DNA from: Ricinus communis
Taxonomy: Eukaryota > Streptophyta > Magnoliopsida > Malpighiales > Euphorbiaceae
NCBI RefSeq assembly: GCF_019578655.1
Contig: NC_063260.1
Coordinates: 24,576,888 to 24,640,887, forward strand
Direction of reading: 5' to 3'
DNA length: 64,000 nucleotides
Below the pieces are notes generated by a model. It saw only the letters and a list, made by a program, of their open reading frames with translations. It ran no database searches and was not told the origin of the DNA. Both the position numbers and the translations under genes were made by a program. Below, in pieces: positions 1 through 13,800 of the stretch; positions within the stretch are counted from its first letter, which is position 1, and each line of letters opens with the position of its first letter.

Positions 1-3000
1 TTTTAATACTGTATAAATTAAAACTATAATTACAATTAATTGGAAATATAATTTATTTATAAATCAATAAAAGATTATTAAATTATGCTTGAATTAGATT
101 TTACGCTATACATGTTAAAAAAAAATTTCAGAATTATGGCACATGTTAAAAAGATTATATATTTCAGAACTATATATATATTATGTGGAATTTAATGAGT
201 AATTGGTGATTTATGTCTTGTTTTTAATATAGGCCGGAAAATGCAAAAGAAAGGACAAGGGAAGAGTTTATGAGCAGGAAATGGCTTTGATGAGTTTGTC
301 TGCCTCGTACAGCAGCTAGGTTTTAGCCTTATTAATTGGTCGCCATGATTGTGCACCTTTGGGGACACCTCCCCATGTGGTGCTGTGACCATTCATCACT
401 GCAAAGACAACATCTCCTTAGCCATTCATTCAATCAAAACCAGTTTTATCTTCTTCTTCTTTTTTCAGTTTCTTATCCCTTCAAATATGCTCAGTTGATC
501 TTTCGGACAAAAAAAAAAAAAAAACAGAAGAAGAAAATTCAAATGCTTTATCCATAGGAATACAATCAATCAGCAGTAAACATCACATCAAGGGCCAGCC
601 CCCAACTAACTTCTTGAAAAAGGGTATTTGCAGAATTAGTAGGGCCAATTCTTTATCCTTAGGGATCAACAGCGTTGGCCGATGTAACACCATCACTTCA
701 GTTCAGACACTGTTTCCATGTGTTTCATAATCTTCACAGCTTTTGCTCCAGCCTGTCTTCCACTTACTGCTAGGCCAATGGCTTAAACCCTCTCTCTGCT
801 ATCCATCTGTCTGGTTCTGGGCTCGCTCTTAGGCTCATTACACACTGCTATGCTCTCTTCTTCTTAAAAATTCCCTGTTAATAATATGGGTTAACTAAAA
901 CCGGCCACAGCCCTATTCTATGGTCTACTTAGTCTAGACGAACAAACTTTTCGGTGCTTGTCTTTCTCTATCCATACCTATCAGCTAAGAGCCGTTTGTG
1001 ATTTGCAAATTTTGATAAGTAACTAGAATCCTCAAATACTTGTAATGAAAAGTACAGAGTTAACAATCTCCCCATTAGCTAGGATTTTATTGGCCCAAAC
1101 ACTTATTTGTTGAGACGAAATTGATCCAATTCGGAGTTGTGATGTTTATACCGATCAAACTAAAATTAGAGATAATAACGTTGGTTTTTAATTGAAATCT
1201 AAAAAATTATTTACAAATTTAAAATTTATAAATGAAACAAAAAATTAGTTTAGAATTCTACATCATCATATTTATAAAAAATTGATTATATCTAAATTAA
1301 ATTTAAATAAAATAGATAAATTTTTTTAAATAAATCTCACATCAGTGAGTCAATATACTACATAATATCAAAATATCTTTTTAACTTTTTATTTTATATT
1401 TTTTTATAAATAAAATAAAATTTTTAATAGATTTCAACTAAGCATAATATTAGTAGAGAAAGTCTGCATAAAAATAAAAGGAAGAACTTTTTAGCACATT
1501 GTGATGCATTAGATTCAAATCCTTGACTTATTTATTATTAGCGTTCCATTTTAATACCTACACCTGCAACTACTTCCAGGTTATAAATTAGCTATTAAAC
1601 TTTGTAAAGTTGTATCACTCTAATTAAATATTTAGAATAATTTAGTCTCTTTAGTATTCTCATAATTATCTAGATTTTTAATTAAAGAGCCGAAACCTAC
1701 AAATTACATTTATCAAGTATTTATTTGAACTAATTTGATCTGACATGCTCAGTAGAAAGTACATATGAGAGCAACAAATACTACAAATAATTAGCAAATT
1801 CAAGGTCTTTAGAAGATCCTTATTTATACTAGTTTGTTTTTCTTTTTTTTCGGCTGTCATGTTTTCGACCAATTTATTTTGTAGTATTTTATAAGTTAAA
1901 TCATGGTGAGATTTAAAAAGGTAAATAAGAGAAATTCATGAATAAAGGCACCTAATTTTCTACTACGCGTCAAACCTTTTTCATTAGAAATGTACACCAA
2001 AAGCATTCATAACTTAATAAACAATAAATAATAAGACTAAATTAGCATAATTTAAAACTTTCTAGTTATATAAGTGTATTATTTTTCGCAAAATATACAT
2101 GAGTTTTACTTTTGAAGTAAATAATTTTTAAATTAGCTTTAATTATCAAATAAATCATATACGTTCAACTTACTGTGAAAATTATAATCTTTAATTCTAG
2201 TAATATATTTTGATATTAATTTCGATTTTAATACTTTGATAAAATTATCAGTCAAAATTTATTAATATGACTATAATTTTAGAAATAAAAATAGAAAAAT
2301 AATTGAATTAGTATTATAATTCTAACTTATCCTATAATAAAAAGATGATCTAGCAAGATAAATTTTTCTCTGTTATCATTGTTTTTAGAGTTTAGAAGAA
2401 GATCCAACAAACCTTTTATTCCTTCTTTTATTTATGTTTTTTATTATTTGTTGCAATGATCAAAAGCATTCGAAGTGTTAAAATTTTTAAGATTTCAAAT
2501 AGAAATGGTAAAAAGAATATCTACAAAGGATGAGTTAACGACTCTAATAACATACTCAATTTTTTTTTCTATTGCTACAATTATAGGCACACACTAGTAA
2601 ATCTTAGCTGATAATTTTAATGGATATTAAAATTGAAACCGATGTCAATATAATAATAGTAATTATTAAAAAAATTGAAACTACCTATAAGATTCTAAAA
2701 AAAAATTGTCAAGACATAATTTATGTCGCAATTAAGCCTATAGATCATTAATTTTCTATGAGTTAATAACTTAACCGGAAAAAATCGTATAAAGCCAAAT
2801 ATTACTTTTATTTAAAGAAAAGAATATTTTACATTTTAGACATAATTTAAATAGCAAGAGCCTTGTTTTTTAGAGTAAAAGATATTAAATTATAATCATC
2901 TCATCCGTATTAGGAAATTTTCATCTTCATAACGAGTGTAAGAAAATGACCATCTCCTATTATATAATTTATATTTAAATAGCCCTTCACAAATAAAAGG

Positions 3001-3986
3001 TTTTTCAATATCTATATCCTCTATTAATCATATCACTATTTGTCATACGACTTATTTAATGTATGACATTGTAATATAAAAGGTAAAATACATTTTTAAA
3101 CTCTTGAACTTTTCAGTTTTATTTTATTTCATTGAGTCATTCTATTTCTATTTTTGCTCGTATTGATGATTTAATGGTTATTATTCAAAACAAAAAGTAT
3201 GCAAATTTAATAGAACAAACAAAACCCCTATAAAATATTAATAAAATAAAAAATAAAAAATGTAAGGATTGAATAAAGCAAATTAAAATCTGTAAGGGTT
3301 GAATAAAGGTTAACAAAAAATTTGTGTAGATGAAAGTGGAGGAGAAGTTCTCATAATTAGGAAGGAGGAGACAACCTCAAGCGAATTGCTAAAGCTGTTC
3401 AGCCTACCGTGCTGACCGTGTGTCATTCAGGATATTAAAGAGATAGCTTGTAATTTTATTTGAGTGTCGTTTTTGTATGAGAATCATTTTATCTCAGCTC
3501 CACGACTGGTTTCATGGAGTTGAAAACATAATATTGCTATCACAAAAAGCCCATATAGTCCTATAAATAGGCACCAAAAAGAAGAGGAATACAATATATA
3601 TATATAGTCGATATAATTATATTTAAATAATAATTAATAAAAATTTATTTATCTTATCTGATATACTATTAGATAAATTTTATCCATATAAATATTTTTA
3701 AATGAAAAAAGTCTAATTTAAAGTTTTAATAATTAAAATTATAATAACAGCTGTATAATATAAATAACTAAATTAACTAATCCTGTGACATGCTATCTTT
3801 TCATTTGTTTCTTAATATATTTTCACTAACTCATGGATGACTAGATTTCAACTAACTCAAAACCTCATTTTCTCCCTTTTCCGTAACTTATTGCTGAGTT
3901 GTAATGACCATTTTTCATTGATTAGTGAAAACAAAAGGCAATAAAAGATGAGAAGAAAAAAAAAAACAACGTGAAAACGATACAAT
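1..3986. other. AT-rich intergenic region, no gene recognised
   Basis: Very AT-rich sequence with only short chance open frames. About 200-1000 is less AT-rich than the rest and could be the edge of a transcribed unit lying outside the window, but no protein similarity or splice-consistent frame was found. Nothing else supportable. Confidence 0.6.
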
Positions 3987-4458
3987 TAGACCTGTTGCTG
4001 GGCGGGCCGGGCCAGGCCTGACTTGATTTTGGACAAGCCCGAGCCCGTCCAGCCCCGAGAATTTTTTAATATTTCTGAGCTTATGGCCGGCCCGAAATTT
4101 TTTGAAAAGTCCGGTCCGGCCAATTGTTAAACTAGTATAAAGAGGTCGGGCCTGACCCGGTTCTGCAATGTACAACAAGATTGTTTAGGATTAAATATCA
4201 TTAATAATATGAAAATTATAAATAGGAATAATAGGTAGCTAAGTGGTAGATATGACAGTTTTATTTTTTAATTAAATTAGACCTCGGACCGGCCAGATTT
4301 GAGTTTTTATATAAATTCTAAGCCCGGCTCGAAGACTACGGACTTTTTTTGGGTTCAAACCGGGCCAGGCTTGTACATAAAAATTATTGTCCAAGCCCGG
4401 CTCAAGGAGTGCGAGCCTGGGCAGGCCAGGCGAGTACCCAGGCCCATGAACAGGTCTA
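3987..4458. mobile_element. Non-autonomous hAT-like element (MITE-sized)
   Basis: The left end reads TAGACCTGTTGCTGGGC and the right end, on the opposite strand, reads TAGACCTGTTCATGGGCC, so the 472 bp block has terminal inverted repeats of about 17 bp with two mismatches. Both subterminal zones are rich in GGGCC/CCCGG clusters, strikingly GC-rich against the AT-rich surroundings, as in many plant hAT derivatives. The 8 bp flanks (gatacaat and gataaggc) share only their first four bases, so the target site duplication is weak. No transposase is encoded; open frames across it are chance products of the GC-rich repeats. Confidence 0.55.
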
Positions 4459-4846
4459 GATAAGGCAAAAAAAAAAAAAAAGATCCAACGGTGTTAAAAG
4501 AAAAGGTAAATTTTTTGAATTTATAATCAAATATTTAAGTTGTAATGGTCCATATGCTATTTCATAAATCTAATAAATAAATAAATAAATAAATACAGTT
4601 GTATCCTTTCCAATGTGGGTTGGATGGAGCAACCTAACCATTTTTTTTACATAAAAAGCAATTGTAAGTATGCAATCATACAAAAAAAAAAAAAAAAGTC
4701 AAAAGTTTTTTTTAATAGCTAAAGTTGATAATTTTAAATTGAAGAAATAGAACAACCACGTTGCAGACAATTTTAATCTCTAAAGATATTGCTCATGAAA
4801 AGATCTGTTTCTTTTGTTAATTTTAATTTACTTTATTGAATTCATC

Positions 4847-4847
<1 letters not shown>

Positions 4848-4890
<43 letters not shown>
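4848..4890. repeat. (ATT)n microsatellite
   Basis: About 14 uninterrupted ATT units. Simple sequence repeat, no coding context. Confidence 0.9.
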
Positions 4891-5748
4891 GTGGTCAAAC
4901 CGAGTGATTTTCTGAATATTAAAATATTTCTCTAATATCAGTTTCTTAATGCAACTGATATTTTACATAGTTATATTAATCATGATTCGAGTTAGTATCA
5001 AATAAAAATAAACTCTACATTTCTATATAGTAATTAATTTTTTATATATCATAAAAATTATATTTTATATTATATTAAGATATAAAATAAATTAAAATAT
5101 TCATTATCTAAAGATATATGAGATAATAATTTACATTAAGATAAAAAATATATAGTATTTTTAATATCATTTTATATATTTTTAATACTTCTTAATTTAT
5201 TTATTCAGTTTTTAAAATTATGTTTATGGATTTACTTTTATTTTTTTCTTAAAAAAATCATTTAAATTTTAAATTTATTCTTAAAATAGAGTTAATTTAT
5301 TATATTATGTATAGATAAAATCAATTGTAGCTTATTTTATTTGATCCATTATAAATTAAGATATTTTTATTGGAAAAATGTTAAGTGTTCAATTTTTTTA
5401 TTTAAAATTCTTAATCTTATAATAAAAATATGTATTACAGGAAAGCTTGTATTGATCTTATAAAATAATGAAAGAGAGATAATACCAAACTCTATATGAA
5501 AATCTCACAAAATAATGAAAACGTTAAAAAAAAAAAAAAGAATTACTCGATGAACCAGCTAAAAAAAAAAGAATTAGTACAAGTGACAGGGAATTAGTAA
5601 GATGATAAAAATTATTTTTAAAAGAATCTTTAAAAGAATAATATACCCTAAATCTATCAACACGTAAAAAAGATAATAAAAATAATTTTTAATTTAATTA
5701 AAATACTAAATTTAAAATTTGATTATGTAATTGTGTTAAAATTTATAA

Positions 5749-5752
<4 letters not shown>

Positions 5753-5845
<93 letters not shown>
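5753..5845. repeat. (AT)n microsatellite, about 46 units
   Basis: Uninterrupted AT dinucleotide run of about 93 bp, ending roughly 20 bp before the left end of the hAT-like element at 5865. Shorter AT runs recur near 17395 and 21877. Confidence 0.9.
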
Positions 5846-5846
<1 letters not shown>

Positions 5847-5864
5847 CATTTAGGATGCTATAAG

Positions 5865-7252
5865 TATGGCTATAAATAAACCAAATGTGTCACGAGCTAT
5901 GTGGAGCTTGAATCGATAAAAAGCTCGTTCAAAAATCATTTGTTAATTTAAACAAGCTGAGTTTGAGCTTTCGAACTTAATAAGTTTATTGAGTCGAGCT
6001 CTAGCTTGACAGAATTTGGTTCGCTAGCTTGCAAACCTGCTAGTTTAACAGGTTCGTGAGCTCGAGCTCGATTCGTTTATAAAGCTTGCGAACAGGTTCA
6101 CAATCTAGCTTGTTTGTAAAGTTCATGAACATGCTTGTTTATAAGCTCGACAAGCAGGCTTGTGAGCAAGCTGATTTATAAGTTGGAGCTCGAATTCAAA
6201 ATAATAATAATAATAATATAACTACAACATTTAAATGTAGATATTACTATTAGTAAGAATGACAACAAAAATAATAAAGAATAAATAAATATATTTTATA
6301 TCAATCTAATAAATAAATATTTTTTAAATTAGATAAAATACAGTTGATTTATTATTATATTTTTATTTTATTTATGAATTATTGTATATTATAAAATTTA
6401 ATTACATTTTTACAACAATTAAAACATTATAAATGCATCATTTAATTATACTAATTTAATAAAAAATATTTATTATTAAAGCCTTAATTAGTATATAATA
6501 GATTATGACTAACTAGGCACTAGTGTAGAAAGAAAAAAATTAAACATTGTATCTAAACACAATTATTTTCTTTTCAATATCATGCTCTTCAACTTTTAGA
6601 TATCTCATACGCTTTCTTTGAAAAAATCTTAATTTAATTAAAATTTTGAATTGAATTTATATTTATATTTATAAATGATAACCAAATTAAAATAAATTAA
6701 GATTGTAATTTATATAAGTTAATATATTATTATGATAAACTTTAAGCTGCTTTAATATATCACACTTTGACTATTTTATATTTTAAATATTATAAATACC
6801 ATTCATTTAAAGGTGCATGCCACTAAAAAATGAAACTGTGAAGATGATTTTATATGCTCTTTTAAGTTAACACAGACTTGTGATATGTTTAGTATGGTCT
6901 TCTTATAATTTTTATACAATGTCGGTCTTTACTTTTATTATTCATGTTATTTTAATAACATTTTTTTAATATTTTGCTATATTGTTAGAGACTGATTTTG
7001 ATTATTTTGATTATATATTTAATTTTTCTTACTAAATTTGATACTTTTATTTTTTTATTATATTTTTAAATGTTACTATTAATTAATTTAATTATTAAGA
7101 AATTCTTAACGAGTTTGAGCTCAAACTATTCATCGAACTGATCTCAAATTTTATTATAAAAGTTCGAATTGAGCTCGAGCCGATAACAGAATTAAACAAA
7201 CAAAATCTAAATTTATTAATATTTTACCCGGCTTGGTTCAAGTACAGTCCTA
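5865..7252. mobile_element. Decayed non-autonomous hAT-like element
   Basis: The left terminus TATGGCTATAAATAAACCAA and the inverted right terminus TAGGACTGTACTTGAACCAA match at 14 of 20 positions. The flanking 8-mers GCTATAAG (5857-5864) and GCTGTAAC (7253-7260) match at 6 of 8, as expected for an old 8 bp hAT target site duplication. Subterminal blocks at about 5895-6190 and 7100-7190 carry many copies of GAGCTCGAGCTT-like motifs in both orientations, typical of hAT transposase-binding zones. The interior is AT-rich and has no transposase frame, so it must have depended on an element elsewhere. Confidence 0.6.
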
Positions 7253-7859
7253 GCTGTAACCAATTTCGTAGCTCTGCAAGTTGAAATAATTAGTTTGATA
7301 AGATAATATTGTATAGTAATAAATTCAGTTTAGTTCCAATATAGTGAATATATAGAAATTCTGCTGCAATATTTTAAATAGTAATAAAAGGAATTCAATG
7401 GTAGTTAAACAAAATGTAAAATTATGTACAAATTCAAGATTCAAGTCCTAATGAAACTACTAATTTTTGAAATTCTGGAAGATAGAAAAAATGAATCCGA
7501 ATTTATGTAGTAATATTAATGTATATGTTAGGGAATATATTATTTATGAATGTGAATATTTACGAATGTATAATCACTGTATAATTACTTATTTACTCAG
7601 GAAAAAAATAAAATCAGATATACCCAACCGTTTGCTTTGGTCTCACCGTCGGGGGATTAAGGGGAAAAAGAAAAAAAAAACACAACAAAACAACCTAATA
7701 ATCCGTTTCTCCCAATTTCCCTCTCTCTTTACCTGATTATTAAATATTATAAATCAAGTTTGTTGCCTTATTCTCTAATTTTACCCTCTCTCGTTCTTTC
7801 TTGAAAGATTATACGAGTTGTTGTTTAAAAACCTTTTTAGCGATCAAAAGAATTCTTCC

Positions 7860-10800
7860 ATGGAAATGGCTTCAGCTTCTTCATCGTCGCCGACGACCAC
7901 CGAAGAACAGAATCAACAACAACAACAACTACAACAAGCGGCGGCAGTTAAAGAGAAAGAGAAAGAGAAAGAGAAAGAGTGCGTTCATAAAACGAAAACG
8001 ATACAGTTTTTAGGCCGCACTGCTCCTATCGTTTTGCAGAACGACAATGGACCTTGTCCTCTCCTCGCTATTTGTAATAATCTCTCTCTAATGCTTTTTC
8101 CCCCTCGTTCTTTACGGAAATGAGATTTTGAATGTTAGGTTTTTGCAGATGTTGTTTTAATGCGTGTAGTTATTGGTGGCCTAATTTTGATTTATGAAAT
8201 TACTTGATTGATTAATTTTGGTAAAAAGATTGTTTACTCTGAACTCGTCAATTGACTTTTCTTGATTTATGTCTCCATATCTTTAGGTTTTGAGTTAATG
8301 ATTGTTGTTAAAATTAAATAATGATTCTGAAGGCATAAAAAAGGTGGATTAGTTATTCAAATTAAATATTTTAAAATGGAGAAACTTAAAGAGAAAGTTT
8401 GATCAAAATTCCTGTTCATGGCTTGTGTTTGTTCATATAGGTTCTTGATTCTCTTGTCGTTAGGATGATAAGTGATAATAGATAACACATTGTAAGACAT
8501 TCTTGCTAATACTAGAATTTAGCATTTTGTGTTAGATTGTTACATAGGTTTTACTTTGCCAAGGCTACATGGTTAGATGAGAATCTCTTCTGTTGTAAGG
8601 GTTAATATTTTGGCACCAAGAAATTAGATGGTCAATTTCGTAACCATAGGACACATTTGATTGGACTATGTGCTTAATAATGATAGGGTCACTTTTCTAT
8701 TTCTTGTTGACCAGTGAAGTGGCTTTGTTACTGAATAGTTTCTTGTACGGTTATCTGTCTTTGTTATTGAATAGTTTCTTGCACGGTTATTTGTCTTAGG
8801 ATTAAAAATGTTGTGTAAGTTATAATTGAAGTGGAAAGATTATGCTACAAGAAGGAATTTGTTAATTATTAAAAAACTCTTTACTTTTGGTTAAGTGAAG
8901 AGAAAGTGACTCTTGAATCTAATGTCAGATTCATCTTTTTGGTATTTGGAATAAGTGATATTGACTAGGTTGTATAGAAGTATTATATATGTGAATTTAT
9001 CTTTTTTCTTCATTTTCTTTTTATGCCCTTTTTTTTGAAGCTTGTAAACTGAAGTTTTAGCTATCTTTGATTGTCAATATCTGCAATAGGTAATATTCTT
9101 CTGCTGAGGAACAATTTAAATTTGAGCCCAGATATTGCTGAAGTTTCACAGGAGAAACTGTTATCACTGGTTGCAGAACATTTGATTGATTCCAACAGTA
9201 ATGTAAATGTAATGACTGAATACTTCCCTTTTTTGGCTGCATCAGGAATTATATTTTTGTTGGTATAAGTTAATCTGCAATTACTGTTATACAGAATAAA
9301 GATGCAGGCTATGTTGAAAATCAACAGCAGAATATTGCAGATGCCATTGATTTGCTTCCGCGTCTTGCAACTGGAATTGATGTAAATATAAAGTTTAGGA
9401 GGTTGTACTTTCTCCTTCCTTCCCTCTCTCTCTCTCTCTCTCTAGACACACACAAATGCTTCTTTCTTACTCTAAACATGTATGGAACGTGCAGGATAGA
9501 TGATTTCGAGTTTACCCCGGAATGTGCCATATTTGATCTTCTTGACATTCCTTTATATCATGGTTGGATAGTTGATCCACAAGTATGCTTTTCCCACTCC
9601 TTGAATATACTTTTTGTATTTATTTAATAAGGCTCCAGTTACATACACCCTTTTGTTGTCATCACTTTCTAGTTGATTGGCTTGAATTTGGCATAGACAT
9701 ATGACAATCTTTTATAGTATTCCATATATGTTATGATGGCTCATTGTGTATTCTCATGTCAAGTTTCTTAGAGCTGGTAGTTCTTAACCTGGCCTAGGTA
9801 GGGAAAACTGAGGGAGTACAAGCTGTCTTGTTCTGTGTACTTGATGCTCTTATTCTCTCTTCTAGGTCATTTATAGATGGTTCTTATGTTTTCAATTTTT
9901 GTTATGGAAAACTCGTATTAGCTCCTCAAATCAAGCCATATTATCCGATGGCTTATATATATGAATCGACTCATCATCAGCACTTTCTTTGATTTGTATT
10001 TGGTAGTTGTTGTCTTTTGTATTTCTTGTTTATTGTTAGGTGCCAGATGTCTATTAAGGTTGTAGCTGGCAGACATGATAAATGACAATCAGTATCTGCT
10101 TATAACTTTGAAATTTAAAAACTTTTAAAATGATACTAGAAATGCTTAGAAATTTTTTGAAGTTCCCTTAGATGATTAAACTGGGATGGTACTGGGGGCA
10201 TTTGGATGGGCTTGGTGCTTTTCTAGAGAATTAATGGTAAGAATATCCAAGTGCTGTTACAAAATGGTGGACTGTAAACGACAAAGCTACTTGTATTTTC
10301 CTAATATGAAAATGAACTGAATTACTGAAGTAGCCCAAGCAATGATCTTCAGGTGCTGGAATTGAAAAGAATTGAATATAGGGAGGAAGAAGCGCTGTTA
10401 CAAAATGGAGGACTGTAAACGACAAAAGCTACTTGTATTTTCCTACTATGAAAATGAACTGGATTACTGAAGTAGCCCAACCAAAGATCCTCAGGTGGTG
10501 GAATTGAAAAGATTGAATATAGGGAGGAGTTGAGGCAGCCTCCCGTTTAAGGTTTAGAGGATAAAAACTAGGCTTGAAAAAAGGCGAGGTTTGACACAGT
10601 ATTTGTAGAACTTTTGAAATCGTTTGGTTGAAAAACTACATATCTAAACTGACCTCTCCTTCTGCAGGTAGCATAGAAAAACAGGCATTCTGAATGTGTT
10701 ATTTCCTCATTTCCAATCCTTTTTCTATTGTGAAAATCTGTGGTAGGATATTGCTTGCTCTGAAGGGAAAAAGATAGTTCTGGGTAGGGACTCAGGATAG

Positions 10801-13800
10801 ACTGGGAGAGTTCAGATGAATATCGTCTTGTGTGATTCAAAAACAAGATATGATGGACTGAGTTTTTCTTAGTGGATGTCAATCATCTGGACACCAGTTG
10901 TTGGGAATGGCATCAATTGCTAATCCAGATTGTTGAAGTCAAATATTAACTGTGATCATTGATAATGAAATGAAATTTTCTGCTTTCCTTTTAGAATTTT
11001 GTAGGTTGATTACCAGAGAAAAAGAGAAGAATCCCTGAAAGATTAAACACTTGGCATGTTAATGATGGGTTATGGATTTACAACATTAATTTGTAATATG
11101 TCACAACTGAATTTTGTGAACCAATTGCTGTCAATGAATGTGTAGTTCCCCTTCAAATAAGTATTTCCATGGGAAGTATCTATCTAATGTTACTTGTTCT
11201 GTATGCCTATGTATGTCTAGAAATTGTATGTCACTACAACTTTTTTCAGCGTGTTCCGTTCTTGATCAGACCCATTTGGTGCTTGACCTTTTAATACAGT
11301 GGTTGCTATTTCATTACATGGAAATAGGCTTTAGGTGTGTTTTTTATCAGCCTTATAGTATTATATATATGAGTGTTTGATTAATTTTTTTCTGCAAGTT
11401 CAATGTTGCCATATCGCAATCTTGAAGAAAAAATATAAACTGCAGATAGGAGACCAAATCACTATATTACCCACTTAGGATGAAATGTCCCATTGGTATG
11501 CCCTGGATAGAGTTAAGGACTGACTATGGTACTGCATTGGGCACAGAAGATCCTTCCTAAATTATTTTGTTAGTTCTTTTGGCTTCTATGCAAACATAGA
11601 TAGGATAACCATTGTTGTTTAGCTCTTAACTTTTATGTGTATTTCATGCCAGCGTGAAAACTCAGTTGTTTACTGATTACATGGTTGCCATATTTTATCT
11701 TTGCTATTATCTTTCCTCTCTTTCGGGTAGATGTTATTGATTTTTTTGTACCAGAGTTAGGATTGAGCATTTATAATTCATTTACAGTGTTCTAATACTT
11801 TTAGCAATGTTTGTCGGCCTTTGTTTTTTTTTTAATGATGCCTAATTCTAACAATTTTTTGTAATCTTGCTATTGGTACTAGTAAATATTGCACTGTTGA
11901 TTTCAAATTGTGTTTGGCAGGTGTTTTAGTGCAATTATCAGCGCGTCACAATTGACATAAAATCTTCCTGGTTTTTTACTTCTATAGAAATTATGCAGTA
12001 TTTGATTCTAATTTAGCTTCTATCAATTTCATTTATTCACCTGTACTAGGATTATGATACTGCTATTGCTATTGGGTCAAAGTCCTATAATGCTATTATG
12101 GGAGAGCTTGTTGCCCTTGAAACACAAGTCATGGAGGGTGAAAGTAAAAATAACGCTGAGGAAGATTCTGTTGATTTTGTTGCTGCTACTACTGCAACTT
12201 TGGGTGTTCCTTCTCCCTGTCTTTCCAAAACCAGATCTTTTGATGATTCTCCACATTCAGTCTCTGATAACCAAAGTTTAAGGAAAGGGGACCTAGAAGA
12301 AGAAGCAGAGCTGTTGATGGCCTTAAAATTATCAGAGGCTGAATTACCCACTTCTACGGGTAATATGCTAGTAGCTGATGTTAGCGAAGGAGTTCTATCT
12401 GCTGCTTCAGATAAACATACAAGTTCAAAGGAGTCGGTGCCTGTAAGTTCTGTAGATATGTTGAAGGGGCATGTAGGTACTGCTCATGGTGATACTGCTT
12501 TGAGCAATGATCATAATAATCTCAAATCTGTGGAAACTCTTCTCGGGGATATGACATGTTCTCCCTCAATGACTGATCTGAGCAAGCCTATGGAAACTCT
12601 TCCAGGGGAAATAACAGGTTCTCCCTCAAAGACGACTGATCAGAGTAACCTCCCTGATCTGTCAACTTATAAGGAATCCAGAGAACATAATGCTTCTACT
12701 GACATTGCTAAGAATTGTAATATTAAGATGTCAGTGCAGATTGAAGATACATTGACTCAATCAGAAAATTTTGTATTGGCAAATGAAGATGGTATTGTTT
12801 TTTCTCGAGGAGGTGAAATGGTTAAGAGTCCATTAGAGTCCATAGCTAATGTTCATGAAGCAGCAGATATTTCAAGTGGGCGTGATCCAGCAGAAGCATC
12901 AGGGTTATCTATGCCAAACCCAGATTCAGACTCGTCTAGTGGCAGACTGCAGAATGTGGATGTAACTGAAACGTTCACTTCTAGTGTTGATGGCAGCGAG
13001 CCCATTTATGAAGGAGAAGAATGCATCTTAGATTCAGGAACTGCAACTTTTGAAGATCGAGAGCCTATGTACGAAGGTGAGGTCATTCTTGCAGAACAAG
13101 CTGATAAAAGTGTGAGGTTGAAGGATGAAATCACTCCACAACAAGGTAATTAGCTTCATGTCATTGAAGTGTATCTATCATCCATCATTGATTGTAATGT
13201 GCTGATTGTATCTTTATGTTCGGTTGATGGTATGTTCTTTAATTCACTACAGGAGAGCTGATAAAGAACTTTTTGAAGAACAATGCTAGTCAGTTGACAT
13301 TTTATGGGTATGTTGATCCACTGACTAACTATAGAATGTCTGAATTTGTTCTGTTATCTTTTTCCCCCCTTTTCTTTTCCCACTTCGTTCAGTGAATTTC
13401 ATTGCTTAGTTGGTTTTATCTCTCTTTTATACCGGGTTTACATCTAATTCATTTAGGTTTGTTATTTCTTCAGTCTATTTTGCTTACAAGATGGGCTCAA
13501 AGAACGCGAGCTTTGCGTTTTTTTCCGCAACAATCACTTCAGCACAATGTTTAAGGTTAGTTATGAGTAAGGATGTGCTTTTGCAGTATAGCTGTCAACA
13601 TTAGCAGTTCTGATTTGTCCACCATTTTTGTTGTTTCATTCAATTTGAAGAAGATTTAAGAAGTTTGAGCAATTTTTTGTTTTTCTAATTTTCAGTCATA
13701 CAATATATTTACACTCATTTTACTTGCAGTATGATGGTGAGCTTTATCTTTTAGCTACAGACCAAGGTTATTTGAATCAGCCTGATTTGGTGTGGGAGAA

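Noticed and set aside
3915..4178. 87-residue minus-strand frame
   Set aside because: It translates the GC-rich subterminal repeats of a MITE-like element.
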